Assembly: GCF_011742875.1 (NCBI RefSeq)
Contig: NZ_JAAQTL010000001.1
Span: 2,914,001-2,978,000, forward strand
DNA length: 64,000 bases
Direction: 5' to 3'
Origin: Luteibacter yeojuensis
GTDB lineage: Bacteria; Pseudomonadota; Gammaproteobacteria; Xanthomonadales; Rhodanobacteraceae
Shown here in pieces: positions 35,301 to 43,696 of the stretch. How positions within the stretch are numbered: position 1 is the first letter of the stretch; each line of letters begins with the position of its first letter. The position numbers were made by a program, and so were the translations under genes. The notes below the pieces were generated by a model. It ran no database searches. It was not told the DNA's origin and worked only from the letters and a program-made list of their open reading frames with translations.

Positions 35301-37031
35301 ATGCGACGCCACCGCCTTCGATCGTGGGTCCCGCCCGTTCTGGCATTCGCCATGCTCGCCGGTGCGGAGCCGAGCGCCGGCTCTCCGGATGCACGCCTGA
35401 CGAACTCCGTCGCCGCGGTGCCGCCGCTCGCATGGGGAGCCTGCCCCGAGGCCTGGATCGGCTCGTCCGCGAACCGTCTCGGCTCCCGGCTGCAATGCGC
35501 CGCCATGGCGATGCCGCTCGACCACCTCGCTCCGGACGGGCGCCTGATCGAAGTCGGTGTCCTGCGCGTCAGCGCCGCCATACCGGCACAGCGGGAGGGC
35601 GCCATCTTCCTGAATGGCGGCGGCCCGGGCCTGCATCCCGGTGCGCTCCTGCACTCGCTGGCAGCCGCCTGGACATCCATGCGTCCCCACGATCCGGACG
35701 AAGCGGACAAGCGGGGTCTCGCCGAGCGCTATGACCTCGTCGCGGTGATACCGCGCGGCCAGGTTGGAGCCGGCCCGATCCACTGCAGGACCGGGCTGGC
35801 CCCTCGATTCCAGTACCTTCCCACGCATACCGACGACACCAACTGGAACCTCGTCCTCGCAGAGGCCAGGGACATCGCGCAGGCCTGTTCCGCGCCAGGG
35901 CACGCGCGTTACGTCTCGACCGAGCAACATGCGCACGACATGGACGCGATCCGTCATGCCATCGGCGACGACCGCGTCCACTTCTATGGCATCTCTTACG
36001 GAAGCATGGTGGGAGCACGGTACGCATCGCTCTATCCGGAGCACCTCGACCGGATGATTCTCGATTCGCCCCTGGATTTCACGCGCGATTATCGGGCGGC
36101 TACCGTCGCCACGCTCGAAGCACGGCAGAAGCGGTACGTGGAGACTGTCGTCGCCCCGCTGCTCGACGACCCGGCCCGTTATGGCCTGGGGAGCGACTCC
36201 GGAGCGGTTTCCACGTCGATCGCGCAGCTTCCCGGCGACATCCGGGAAGCCATGGCGGGATACGTCGAGTCGCCCGTGCAACTCGCGGCGGCGCTGCACG
36301 CCGCTTCCTGGATGCGGCAGGACCCTGTCCCGACATTCGACCGCTTCCGCCAGATCATCCAGTCGGCGCCTCTCGCTGTCGAAGCGGCGACCGCCATCAG
36401 GGTGCGCATGGAAGCGGCGCGTATCGCACGGGCCCTGTACGTTGGATGGAGCACGGAACCGCATTTTTCGCTGGGAGCGGAAGCTGCGTCGATACGAACG
36501 ATCGTTCCGTGCAACGACGTGAACTGGACGCGCAGCGACCAGGAGATCAGACAGGCCGCGCAACAGTATGCGGCGCGGTATTTCAACATCGATGGGACCG
36601 AAACCCTCGACGAGCTTGTCTGCTCGCGTTGGGGAGGATCCGCGGTCCGCACGCTCGACCTCGTCGCGATGGAGGGCGCACGGCGCTTCCTCCTCATCCA
36701 GTCGGAAAAGGACAGCACCACGCCCCTGAATGCCACCACCCGCATCCTCGACCGTTTCAACCAGGCCCGCATGTTGCTCGTACGCGACAGCGACCTGCAC
36801 GGCGTGTTCAATTACACGCGGTCGCCCTGTATCGAGCGCACGGCCGCGCACTATCTGCTGACCGGCGCCTTGCCCGAGTCCGGATCGCGCGTCCTCGCCT
36901 GCGACGGCACCCTGGGCAATCCCCTGCACGCCATTCCCGGCGAGCCTCACCCGCCCTTTACGGCACCGGTGCCGGTGCCGGTGCTGGTCGACGGGTCATC
37001 CACGGCAGCCCACGACGAGCTGCGCCGTTGA
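35301..37031 (+). CDS. Secreted S33-type alpha/beta hydrolase (TAP-like), copy 1
   Basis: A 576-residue exported protein with a signal peptide (VPPVLAFAMLAGAEPSAG). The alpha/beta-hydrolase fold has its oxyanion region at NGGGPGLHPG and nucleophile S232 in GISYGSM. A TAP-like C-terminal domain follows (FLLIQSEKDSTTPLNATTRILDRF, then SDLHGVF with the catalytic His). Relatives are proline iminopeptidase or tripeptidyl aminopeptidase-like exopeptidases. Many Cys suggest disulphides. It ends 1 bp before the convergent porin gene. A clear paralogue lies at 38469. Start at 35301 follows GGAG. Confidence 0.88.
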   Translation: MRRHRLRSWVPPVLAFAMLAGAEPSAGSPDARLTNSVAAVPPLAWGACPEAWIGSSANRLGSRLQCAAMAMPLDHLAPDGRLIEVGVLRVSAAIPAQREGAIFLNGGGPGLHPGALLHSLAAAWTSMRPHDPDEADKRGLAERYDLVAVIPRGQVGAGPIHCRTGLAPRFQYLPTHTDDTNWNLVLAEARDIAQACSAPGHARYVSTEQHAHDMDAIRHAIGDDRVHFYGISYGSMVGARYASLYPEHLDRMILDSPLDFTRDYRAATVATLEARQKRYVETVVAPLLDDPARYGLGSDSGAVSTSIAQLPGDIREAMAGYVESPVQLAAALHAASWMRQDPVPTFDRFRQIIQSAPLAVEAATAIRVRMEAARIARALYVGWSTEPHFSLGAEAASIRTIVPCNDVNWTRSDQEIRQAAQQYAARYFNIDGTETLDELVCSRWGGSAVRTLDLVAMEGARRFLLIQSEKDSTTPLNATTRILDRFNQARMLLVRDSDLHGVFNYTRSPCIERTAAHYLLTGALPESGSRVLACDGTLGNPLHAIPGEPHPPFTAPVPVPVLVDGSSTAAHDELRR

Positions 37032-37032
37032 A

Positions 37033-38217
37033 TCAGAACATGACCTGCGCACGCACTTCGAAGATGTGCGGATCGATGCGCAGGTCGCGGCGATCGCTGG
37101 TCGCGCGCACGTAGTTGGCCTGCAACTTCAGGTATTTCGTGAGGTACCAGTTGGCCCCGAACGTCCAGTCGTGCTCGGTACCGCCGAGCGTCGGGCCATC
37201 GTCGAGATCCAGCGTGCTGTAACGGAGCACGAATTCGAGCGCGCCCCAAGGGCCCTTCGGCGCGACATCGCCCACGTTGCCCGCCTTGTAGCTACGCGAT
37301 TCGCCGGTCATGACCCAACTGCCGAATGCATACCAGCCGTGGGCGTTGTAATCCGGCTTGTCCTTCAACGTCACATCCGCCGACAAGTACTCGCCCTGCA
37401 ACGACCACGGGCCACGGATCCAGAGACCCTCCAGGCCGAAACGGTCGACATGGTCGGCCACCGTGAGCACACCGGAATCGATAAGGCGCTGCTTGGCGAG
37501 GCCCGCCTCGGGCAAGGCCCTCAGGCGCGCGCTCGGTGGCATGTAGCGACCGCGTCCGTCATAGCTTCCTTCGGGCGTTTCATGCGAGTAAGAACCGCCG
37601 AGGTGGAGCACGTCCCCCGGGACGTTCATCGGGGTCCATGCGGCGCGCGCGGCCACCATGCGACCGTCCAGGTCGCCCTGGAGGTTACCGCCCTTATAAA
37701 CGCCGACTTGCACCAGGTAGGCCTTACGCGCCAGCGCCCAATCCACACCCAGGCGGCGGCTCGCGTAGATGGCCTGCATCGGCAGCGAGGTCTCCATGAA
37801 GGACGTGCTGCCCGTACTGGTATTGCCTTCGAAACCGACCGGCGTTTTCATGAAGCCAACGCGGAACGCGCCGACATCGCTGCCGAGCAGCGCCTTACCC
37901 TGCACCCGGAAGAAGACGTCGAGCCAGGTTTTCGTCTGGAAGTCGAACACGACCGTGCCGTCGTACACGCCCTTCTTGCGAACGAAGAACCCGAACTCCT
38001 TGCGGCGATTGGTCTGCGCGTCCTCGTACGTACCCTCGTCGTGCGAGAAGCGGTCGAGGTCGTACTGGTATTTCAGCGACAACCCGATGTCGGTGCCGTC
38101 GGCGAACACGTAGTGGGTCGGCCACTGGGTCCGCCAGTCGTAGGTGTTGGACGACGCACCGGCCGACGCCAAAGCGGGTGCGATCAGCGCGAGCGCGCCG
38201 AGGATGATCTTCTTCAA
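37033..38217 (-). CDS. OprP/OprO-family outer-membrane porin
   Basis: A 394-residue outer-membrane barrel with signal peptide (MKKIILGALALIAPALASAG). VYDGTVVFDFQTKTWLDVFFRVQG and FRVGFMKTPVGFEGN are typical of the phosphate-selective porin O/P family. The barrel ends with Phe (VRAQVMF), as needed for assembly. Actual selectivity (phosphate, polyphosphate or other anion) cannot be told. A good sigma-70 promoter precedes it, and I see no clear Pho box. Confidence 0.9.
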   Translation of the reverse strand: MKKIILGALALIAPALASAGASSNTYDWRTQWPTHYVFADGTDIGLSLKYQYDLDRFSHDEGTYEDAQTNRRKEFGFFVRKKGVYDGTVVFDFQTKTWLDVFFRVQGKALLGSDVGAFRVGFMKTPVGFEGNTSTGSTSFMETSLPMQAIYASRRLGVDWALARKAYLVQVGVYKGGNLQGDLDGRMVAARAAWTPMNVPGDVLHLGGSYSHETPEGSYDGRGRYMPPSARLRALPEAGLAKQRLIDSGVLTVADHVDRFGLEGLWIRGPWSLQGEYLSADVTLKDKPDYNAHGWYAFGSWVMTGESRSYKAGNVGDVAPKGPWGALEFVLRYSTLDLDDGPTLGGTEHDWTFGANWYLTKYLKLQANYVRATSDRRDLRIDPHIFEVRAQVMF

Positions 38218-38270
38218 GGTGGGAGCCCCTTCTCAAGCCAGCCGGCGGCACCGGCTGCGATGTGAACATG

Positions 38271-38300
38271 ACTATACAGCGTGCTTGAGAATCCGCTCAA
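38271..38300 (-). promoter_or_regulatory. Sigma-70-type promoter of the porin gene
   Basis: TTGAGC (38300-38295), 18-base spacer, TATAGT (38276-38271), about 55 bp upstream of the porin ATG. Confidence 0.55.
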
Positions 38301-38379
38301 TGCTGCGCCTAAATCATCGGCAGGTTCTACCAGGGCTTTAATGAAGGCTTTTCCTGTTGGTCACCGAGCCTCCCGATTC

Positions 38380-38401
38380 CTCCTACAGGCGCTGTCGCGC
38401 C
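38380..38401 (-). repeat. REP-like element, single
   Basis: Minus strand GGCGCGACAGCGCCTGTAGG: a GGCGC/GCGCC hairpin followed by TGTAGGAG. It belongs to the wider family of short palindromic elements ending in TGTAGGAG but has a different stem from the copies at 45383, 56249 and 57577. Confidence 0.5.
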
Positions 38402-38468
38402 ATACCGATACGGCCGGCGAACCGGTCCACCTAGCATCGTGTGCCTTTCCGCGGCAGGACCCAAGGCC

Positions 38469-40157
38469 ATGCCCACGTTGCACCCATTTGCCGTCGCGTC
38501 GTGGATGCTTGGCATCCTCGTTGCATCGGCCCCGTCCGGCGCAACCGTCGCGCATGCGGCACCGGTTCCCGAACCGCCAATCGCGTGGGGGCCCTGCGCC
38601 GAGCCCTGGGTCGGCGCCACGAGCGACACACTCGGCGAGCGCCTGGAGTGCGGCAGCATGAGAGCGCCGCTGGATCACGTGGCCCCGGACGGCCGTACGA
38701 TGGACGTCGGCGTCATTCGCGTGCGCGCCCGCAACACGGCGCGGCGCGAAGGCGTCATCTTCTTCAACCCGGGCGGACCGGGCCTCCATCCGGGCAGCGT
38801 GCTGCGATCGATCGCCAGTGGCTGGACCGGCGAGGCGGCGGGCGCCGGCATGGCGAGCAAACGGCAACTCTCCGAGCGCTTCGATTTCGTCACCGTCATT
38901 CCGCGAGGGCTTACCGGCAGCAGCGCGGTCAATTGCGTCACAGGCCTTCCGCCTCGGCACGCCTACCTTCCCACCCACCTCGACGACGCCAACTGGGGCC
39001 GGGTGCTCGTCGAAGCGACGACCGCCGCCGCGGCGTGTGCAGCGCTGGAGTACACGCCCTACATCAACACCGAGCAGCACGTGCACGACATGGACATGCT
39101 TCGCCGCGCGCTCGGCGACGAGCGTATCCACATCTATGGCATTTCATACGGCGGCATGATCGCGGCCTGGTACGCTTCCATCTATCCGGAGAACACCGGA
39201 CGGATACTGCTCGACTCGACCATCGACTTCACCCACGACTATCGCACGGCGATCCGGCTGTCGATGATCGCGCGCAACGATGCTTTCGTGTGCGGCGTGT
39301 TGAACCCGTTGATCGCCCATGCCTCGCGCTACGGTCTCGATCCGGACCCCGATGTCATCAAGGCGGCGCTCGCCTCGCTTCCCTCGCGGATACGGGAAAT
39401 ATGGCGCTGGGACGATTCCGAACTACAGCTTGCCGTCGCACTGCACGTCGGCGCCCTATGGCACAACGCACGCCCCACCACATACGCGGCCATGGCGGCG
39501 CTGATCCAGCGGACGGCCATGACCCAGGACGCCGCGCTCGCCGGCCGCATGCGCCGTGAGGCGCTGCAACTTGCCACGGCCCTGTACGCGCCGTCGCCCA
39601 GTCTGCCCCTTGACGACATGGATGCCGAGGAAGAGTCCGTGCGCCTGATCGTGGTCTGCAACGACATTCCCCAGACCCGTAGCGACGCGGAAATCAGGGC
39701 GACCGCCCGCAGCCATGCCTCCCGCTACTGGACTTACAGCGGCAGCGAAACCGTGGAAGAACTGATCTGCTCGCGGTGGTCGGGGGGCGGCGCGAGGCAG
39801 CCGGTGCTGGCCACCATGGCCCAGGCGGCGCCGTTCCTGCTGCTGCAATCGGCCGACGATGTCGTGACGCCACCCGGCGGAGCGGCCCACATCCTGGAGG
39901 ATTTCACCAATGCCCACCTGCTCCTGGTTCGTCACTCCAGCACGCATGGCCTGTTCAATTTCACGCTCTCTCCCTGCATCGAGAAGACCGCCGCCGACTA
40001 CCTGCTGACCGGCACGATACCGGCTTCCGGCGCTCGTTCCCTGGCCTGTATCGGCACGCACGGGAGCGCGCTGTACGCCATTCCGGGCGATCCTTCCCTG
40101 TCGACCGAAGCCCCTGTCCCCATCGGGCGGCCGGCACGACACCATGACGAACTGTGA
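38469..40157 (+). CDS. Secreted S33-type alpha/beta hydrolase (TAP-like), copy 2
   Basis: A 562-residue exported paralogue of the protein at 35301, alike from signal peptide to C-terminus. It has oxyanion region NPGGPGLHPG, nucleophile S226 in GISYGGM, the stretch TEQHVHDMDMLRRALGDERIHIYG, and the C-terminal TAP-like part with STHGLFNF. It probably acts as an exopeptidase or esterase in the periplasm or outside the cell. The pair on the plus strand encloses the porin on the minus strand. Start at 38469 is MPTLHPFAVASW; an in-frame ATG at 38439 is possible. A bidirectional terminator follows. Confidence 0.87.
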   Translation: MPTLHPFAVASWMLGILVASAPSGATVAHAAPVPEPPIAWGPCAEPWVGATSDTLGERLECGSMRAPLDHVAPDGRTMDVGVIRVRARNTARREGVIFFNPGGPGLHPGSVLRSIASGWTGEAAGAGMASKRQLSERFDFVTVIPRGLTGSSAVNCVTGLPPRHAYLPTHLDDANWGRVLVEATTAAAACAALEYTPYINTEQHVHDMDMLRRALGDERIHIYGISYGGMIAAWYASIYPENTGRILLDSTIDFTHDYRTAIRLSMIARNDAFVCGVLNPLIAHASRYGLDPDPDVIKAALASLPSRIREIWRWDDSELQLAVALHVGALWHNARPTTYAAMAALIQRTAMTQDAALAGRMRREALQLATALYAPSPSLPLDDMDAEEESVRLIVVCNDIPQTRSDAEIRATARSHASRYWTYSGSETVEELICSRWSGGGARQPVLATMAQAAPFLLLQSADDVVTPPGGAAHILEDFTNAHLLLVRHSSTHGLFNFTLSPCIEKTAADYLLTGTIPASGARSLACIGTHGSALYAIPGDPSLSTEAPVPIGRPARHHDEL

Positions 40158-40193
40158 TGTGAGGCCGCGGCCGGCGCCCACGACGCCGACTTG

Positions 40194-40223
40194 AAAAAAA
40201 GGGGGCGCCGGAGCGCCCCTTTT
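40194..40223. terminator. Bidirectional intrinsic terminator, S33 gene / glnA
   Basis: GGGGCGC-CGGA-GCGCCCC with seven A on the left and four T on the right. On the minus strand the stem is followed by seven U, a strong terminator for glnA; on the plus strand it is weaker and serves the hydrolase gene. Confidence 0.88.
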
Positions 40224-40241
40224 CCTCACCCGCGATCCTGG

Positions 40242-41654
40242 TCAGATCGCGTAGTACATCTGGAACTCGAGCGGGTGCGTGCTGGCGCGGTAACGCGTCA
40301 CTTCCTGCATCTTCAGCGCGATGTAGCCGTCGATGAAGTCGTCGGTGAACACACCGCCCGCCTTGAGGAACTCGCGGTCCTTGTCCAGGGCCACCAGTGC
40401 CTCGTCGAGGCTGGCGCAGACCTGCGGGATGTTCTTCTCTTCTTCCGGCGGCAGGTCGTAGAGATCCTTGTCCGCCGGCGCGCCCGGGTCGATCTTGTTT
40501 AGGATGCCGTCCAGGCCGGCCATCATCAGCACGGTGAAGGTGAGGTAGCCCGACTGCATCGGATCCGGGAAACGGATTTCGATACGGCGGCCCTTCGGGC
40601 TGGACACGTACGGGATGCGGCAGGACGCCGAGCGGTTGCGCGCCGAGTAGGCGAGCATCACCGGCGCCTCGAAGCCCGGCACCAGGCGCTTGTAGCTGTT
40701 GGTGGTGGAGTTGGCGAAGGCGTTGATGGCCTTGGCGTGCTTGAAGATGCCGCCGATGTACCACAGCGCCGTCTGCGACAGGCCGCCGTACAGGTCGCCC
40801 GCGAACAGGTTTTCGCCGTTCTTCGACAGCGACTGGTGCACGTGCATGCCCGAACCGTTGTCGCCGACGATCGGCTTCGGCATGAAGGTCACCGTCTTGC
40901 CCGCCTGGTGGGCGACATTCTTGATGACGTACTTCATCGTCATCAGTTCGTCGGCCTTCTTCACCAGCGTGTTGAAGCGGGTCCCGATCTCGCACTGGCC
41001 GGCATTGGCCACTTCGTGGTGATGCACTTCCACCACCTGGCCCAGCGATTCCAGCACCTTGCACATGTCGGCGCGCAGGTCGCCCAGGCTGTCCACGGGG
41101 CTGACCGGGAAATAGCCGCCCTTCACGCCCGGACGATGGCCGGTATTGGTGCCGTCGTACTTGTAGCGCGACGACCAGGCCGCTTCTTCCGAGCCGATTT
41201 CATAGAACACGCGGCCCATGTCGTTCTGCCAGCGCACGGAATCGAAGATGAAGAATTCGGGTTCCGGACCGAAGAATGCGGTGTCGGCGATGCCGGTGGA
41301 CTTCAGGTACGCCTCGGCACGCTTCGCGATCGAACGCGGGTCGCGGCCATAGGCCTGCATGGTGCTCGGCTCGAGCACGTCGCAGTGCAGGATCAGCTGC
41401 TTGTGCGCGCTGAACGGATCGAGGTGCGCGGTTTCCGGATCCGGCATGAGGACCATGTCGGACTCGTTGATGCCCTTCCAGCCCGCGATCGACGAACCGT
41501 CGAACATCTTGCCGTCTTCGAAGGTGCTCTCGTCGATGGCGTGCGCGGGGAACGTCACGTGATGGTGCTTGCCGAGGATATCGGCGAAACGCAGGTCGAC
41601 GAACTCGATTTCCTCGTCCTGGATCAGGTTCAGCACTTTGGAAGCGGCGGACAT
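40242..41654 (-). CDS. glnA: Glutamine synthetase type I
   Basis: A 470-residue dodecameric enzyme making glutamine from glutamate, ammonia and ATP. The N-terminal beta-grasp domain has [17 protein letters not shown], and the signature region is [17 protein letters not shown] and [23 protein letters not shown] are active-site motifs. The adenylylation site is Y399 in LYDLPPEE, so it is of the GlnE-regulated beta type. Start [10 protein letters not shown] at 41654 is standard; longer frames have no ribosome site. A candidate NtrC site lies about 95 bp upstream. Confidence 0.97.
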   Translation of the reverse strand: MSAASKVLNLIQDEEIEFVDLRFADILGKHHHVTFPAHAIDESTFEDGKMFDGSSIAGWKGINESDMVLMPDPETAHLDPFSAHKQLILHCDVLEPSTMQAYGRDPRSIAKRAEAYLKSTGIADTAFFGPEPEFFIFDSVRWQNDMGRVFYEIGSEEAAWSSRYKYDGTNTGHRPGVKGGYFPVSPVDSLGDLRADMCKVLESLGQVVEVHHHEVANAGQCEIGTRFNTLVKKADELMTMKYVIKNVAHQAGKTVTFMPKPIVGDNGSGMHVHQSLSKNGENLFAGDLYGGLSQTALWYIGGIFKHAKAINAFANSTTNSYKRLVPGFEAPVMLAYSARNRSASCRIPYVSSPKGRRIEIRFPDPMQSGYLTFTVLMMAGLDGILNKIDPGAPADKDLYDLPPEEEKNIPQVCASLDEALVALDKDREFLKAGGVFTDDFIDGYIALKMQEVTRYRASTHPLEFQMYYAI

Positions 41655-41749
41655 ACAAACCTCGAATGGAGTGGTCAGGTGCGGTTGGCGACGGCCATCC
41701 TGGGCCAGGCGGGGGCATGATAGACCGACGGTCCCCATTTCGCGCGAAA

Positions 41750-41764
41750 GCACCATCATGGTGC
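41750..41764. promoter_or_regulatory. Candidate NtrC-binding site between glnA and GH43 gene
   Basis: GCACCATCATGGTGC, a perfect palindrome fitting the enterobacterial NtrC consensus GCAC-N7-GTGC. It is 96 bp upstream of the glnA start. I found no clear sigma-54 -24/-12 element between the site and glnA, so the mode of action is open. Confidence 0.5.
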
Positions 41765-41844
41765 AAATATCGGCCACCAGGCGTCGTGGGCGTAACGGGG
41801 ATTACGCTGGCAGGATCGGCCCCTGGCCTCCTTGGGACCCGTCC

Positions 41845-43659
41845 ATGCGCTCGATCTTGCTAGCCACCGCCCTTGCGGCCTCGCCCTGGCTCGCGAATGC
41901 AGCACAGCGCACCTACGCCAACCCCCTCGACATCGACTACCGCTACAACTTCGAGCAGATGAACGAGGGAATCTCCTATCGCACGGGTGCCGATCCGGCG
42001 ATCGTGCGCTATGGCGACGCGTATTACCTGTTCCAGACACTGGCCGACGGGTACTGGACATCGAAGGATCTCGTGCGCTGGGACTTCGTGGAGCCGGACC
42101 GCTGGCCATTCGTCGGCGTGGTGGCGCCGGCGACGCTGGTCGCGGGAGGCAGGCTGTTCCTCATGCCGTCGGCCTTCGGTCCACGGCCGCTGATGGTCTC
42201 GACCGATCCAGCCCATGGGCACTGGACGTTCTGGACACGGCAGCTCCCCCAGGTCCCCGGCGCCACGCAGTACGACGAAAGCCACAAGATGGCGGAAGGC
42301 GACGCGCCGCCGCCCGGACCCTGGGATCCCGGTCTATTCCAGGACGATGACGGCAAGGTCTACCTCTATTGGGACTCGTCCGACACGTACCCGCTCTACG
42401 GCGCGCAGATGGATTTCAAGCTCGACTCGCGCGAGGGCGGGGAGAAACGGCTGGCCTTCGTCACGCAGCCGAAGGCGTTGCTCCACCTCGATCCGGCCAA
42501 CCACGGCTGGGAACGTTTCGGTCCGGACCATACGATGGGCGACAAGCCGTCGTATATCGAAGGCTCGTGGATGAACAAGCACGGCGGCCGCTACTACTTC
42601 CAGTACGCCGCGCCCGGTACGGAATACAACGTCTACGCCACGGGCGTCTACGTCGGCAAGGGACCGCTCGGTCCGTTCGAGTACGCGCCGTACAACCCGG
42701 TGGGCTACAAGCCCGGAGGATTCGTCACCGGCGCCGGGCACGGCTCGACCTTCCAGGACGTCCACGGCAATGCATGGAATACCGGCACGGCGTGGCTGGG
42801 CGTGAACTGGACATTCGAGCGCCGCATCGACATGTTCCCGGCGGGGTGGCACGACGACGGCCAGATGTGGGTCGACACGCGTTTCGGCGATTTCCCGCAT
42901 CGCATGCCCGATCGCAAGCTGCGCGAAGGCGAGGACACCTTCACGGGATGGATGCTGTTGTCGTATCGCAAGCCGGTCGTCGCTTCGTCGACGATGCCCG
43001 GCCATCCGGCCTCGACGCTGACCGACGAGGATCCGCGGACGTTCTGGGTCGCGCAGGCGAACGAGTCCGGCCAGACCCTCACGCTCGACCTCGGCGGCAC
43101 GCCCACGGTACGTGCCGTGCAGGTCGATTACGCCGATTACGCATCCGGCCGGTATGCCGATGCGCCCGACCTCGTGACGCGATTCGTGCTGCAAGGCTCG
43201 GCGGACGGCAAGCAATGGACGACGCTGGCCGATCTCTCGGAGGAAACGCGGGACCGTCCCAACGCTTACATCGAGCTGGAGCGGCCACGGAAGCTGCGCT
43301 TCATCCGCTATGTACACAGGCACGTGGGCGCAAAGCAGCTTGCGATTTCTGACCTGCGGGTGTTCGGCAACGCGGACGGCCAACCGCCGGCCGCGCCGCG
43401 GGGCCTTCAAGCCAGGCGCGGCACGGACGAGCGAGAGGCCACGATATCGTGGAAGCCGGTACCCGGCGCGGTCGGCTACAACGTGCGCTGGGGGCTGGCC
43501 GCCGATCGTCTGCATTCGACGTACCAGCGTTTTGCGGACCAGCCCACTTCGTTTACCCTGCGTAGCCTCAACAAGGGCGTTCGCTACGTCGTAGCCGTGG
43601 AGGCATTCGACGAGCGAGGTGTCTCACCGCTGTCACAGGTCGTACAGATCGTTCCGTAA
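41845..43659 (+). CDS. Secreted GH43-family glycosidase with discoidin and FN3 domains
   Basis: A 604-residue exported enzyme with signal peptide (LLATALAASPWLANA). The five-bladed GH43 propeller spans about 20-380: base Asp in GADPAIVRYGDAYYLF, second Asp in PWDPGLFQDDDGKVYLYW, acid Glu in SYIEGSWMNKHGGRYY. An F5/8-type (discoidin) domain (about 390-515) and a fibronectin-III domain (about 520-604) probably bind polysaccharide. GH43 members act on arabinan or xylan; the exact substrate is unknown. It is followed after 37 bp by the phosphoesterase gene. Confidence 0.88.
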   Translation: MRSILLATALAASPWLANAAQRTYANPLDIDYRYNFEQMNEGISYRTGADPAIVRYGDAYYLFQTLADGYWTSKDLVRWDFVEPDRWPFVGVVAPATLVAGGRLFLMPSAFGPRPLMVSTDPAHGHWTFWTRQLPQVPGATQYDESHKMAEGDAPPPGPWDPGLFQDDDGKVYLYWDSSDTYPLYGAQMDFKLDSREGGEKRLAFVTQPKALLHLDPANHGWERFGPDHTMGDKPSYIEGSWMNKHGGRYYFQYAAPGTEYNVYATGVYVGKGPLGPFEYAPYNPVGYKPGGFVTGAGHGSTFQDVHGNAWNTGTAWLGVNWTFERRIDMFPAGWHDDGQMWVDTRFGDFPHRMPDRKLREGEDTFTGWMLLSYRKPVVASSTMPGHPASTLTDEDPRTFWVAQANESGQTLTLDLGGTPTVRAVQVDYADYASGRYADAPDLVTRFVLQGSADGKQWTTLADLSEETRDRPNAYIELERPRKLRFIRYVHRHVGAKQLAISDLRVFGNADGQPPAAPRGLQARRGTDEREATISWKPVPGAVGYNVRWGLAADRLHSTYQRFADQPTSFTLRSLNKGVRYVVAVEAFDERGVSPLSQVVQIVP

Positions 43660-43696
43660 CGATGGGCGACCCCCGAATCCCCATCGGATCCCACGC

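Noticed and set aside
38218..38340. Pho box upstream of the OprP-type porin
   Set aside because: Only a loose CTGT...CATGT resemblance, with no paired CTGTCAT repeats.
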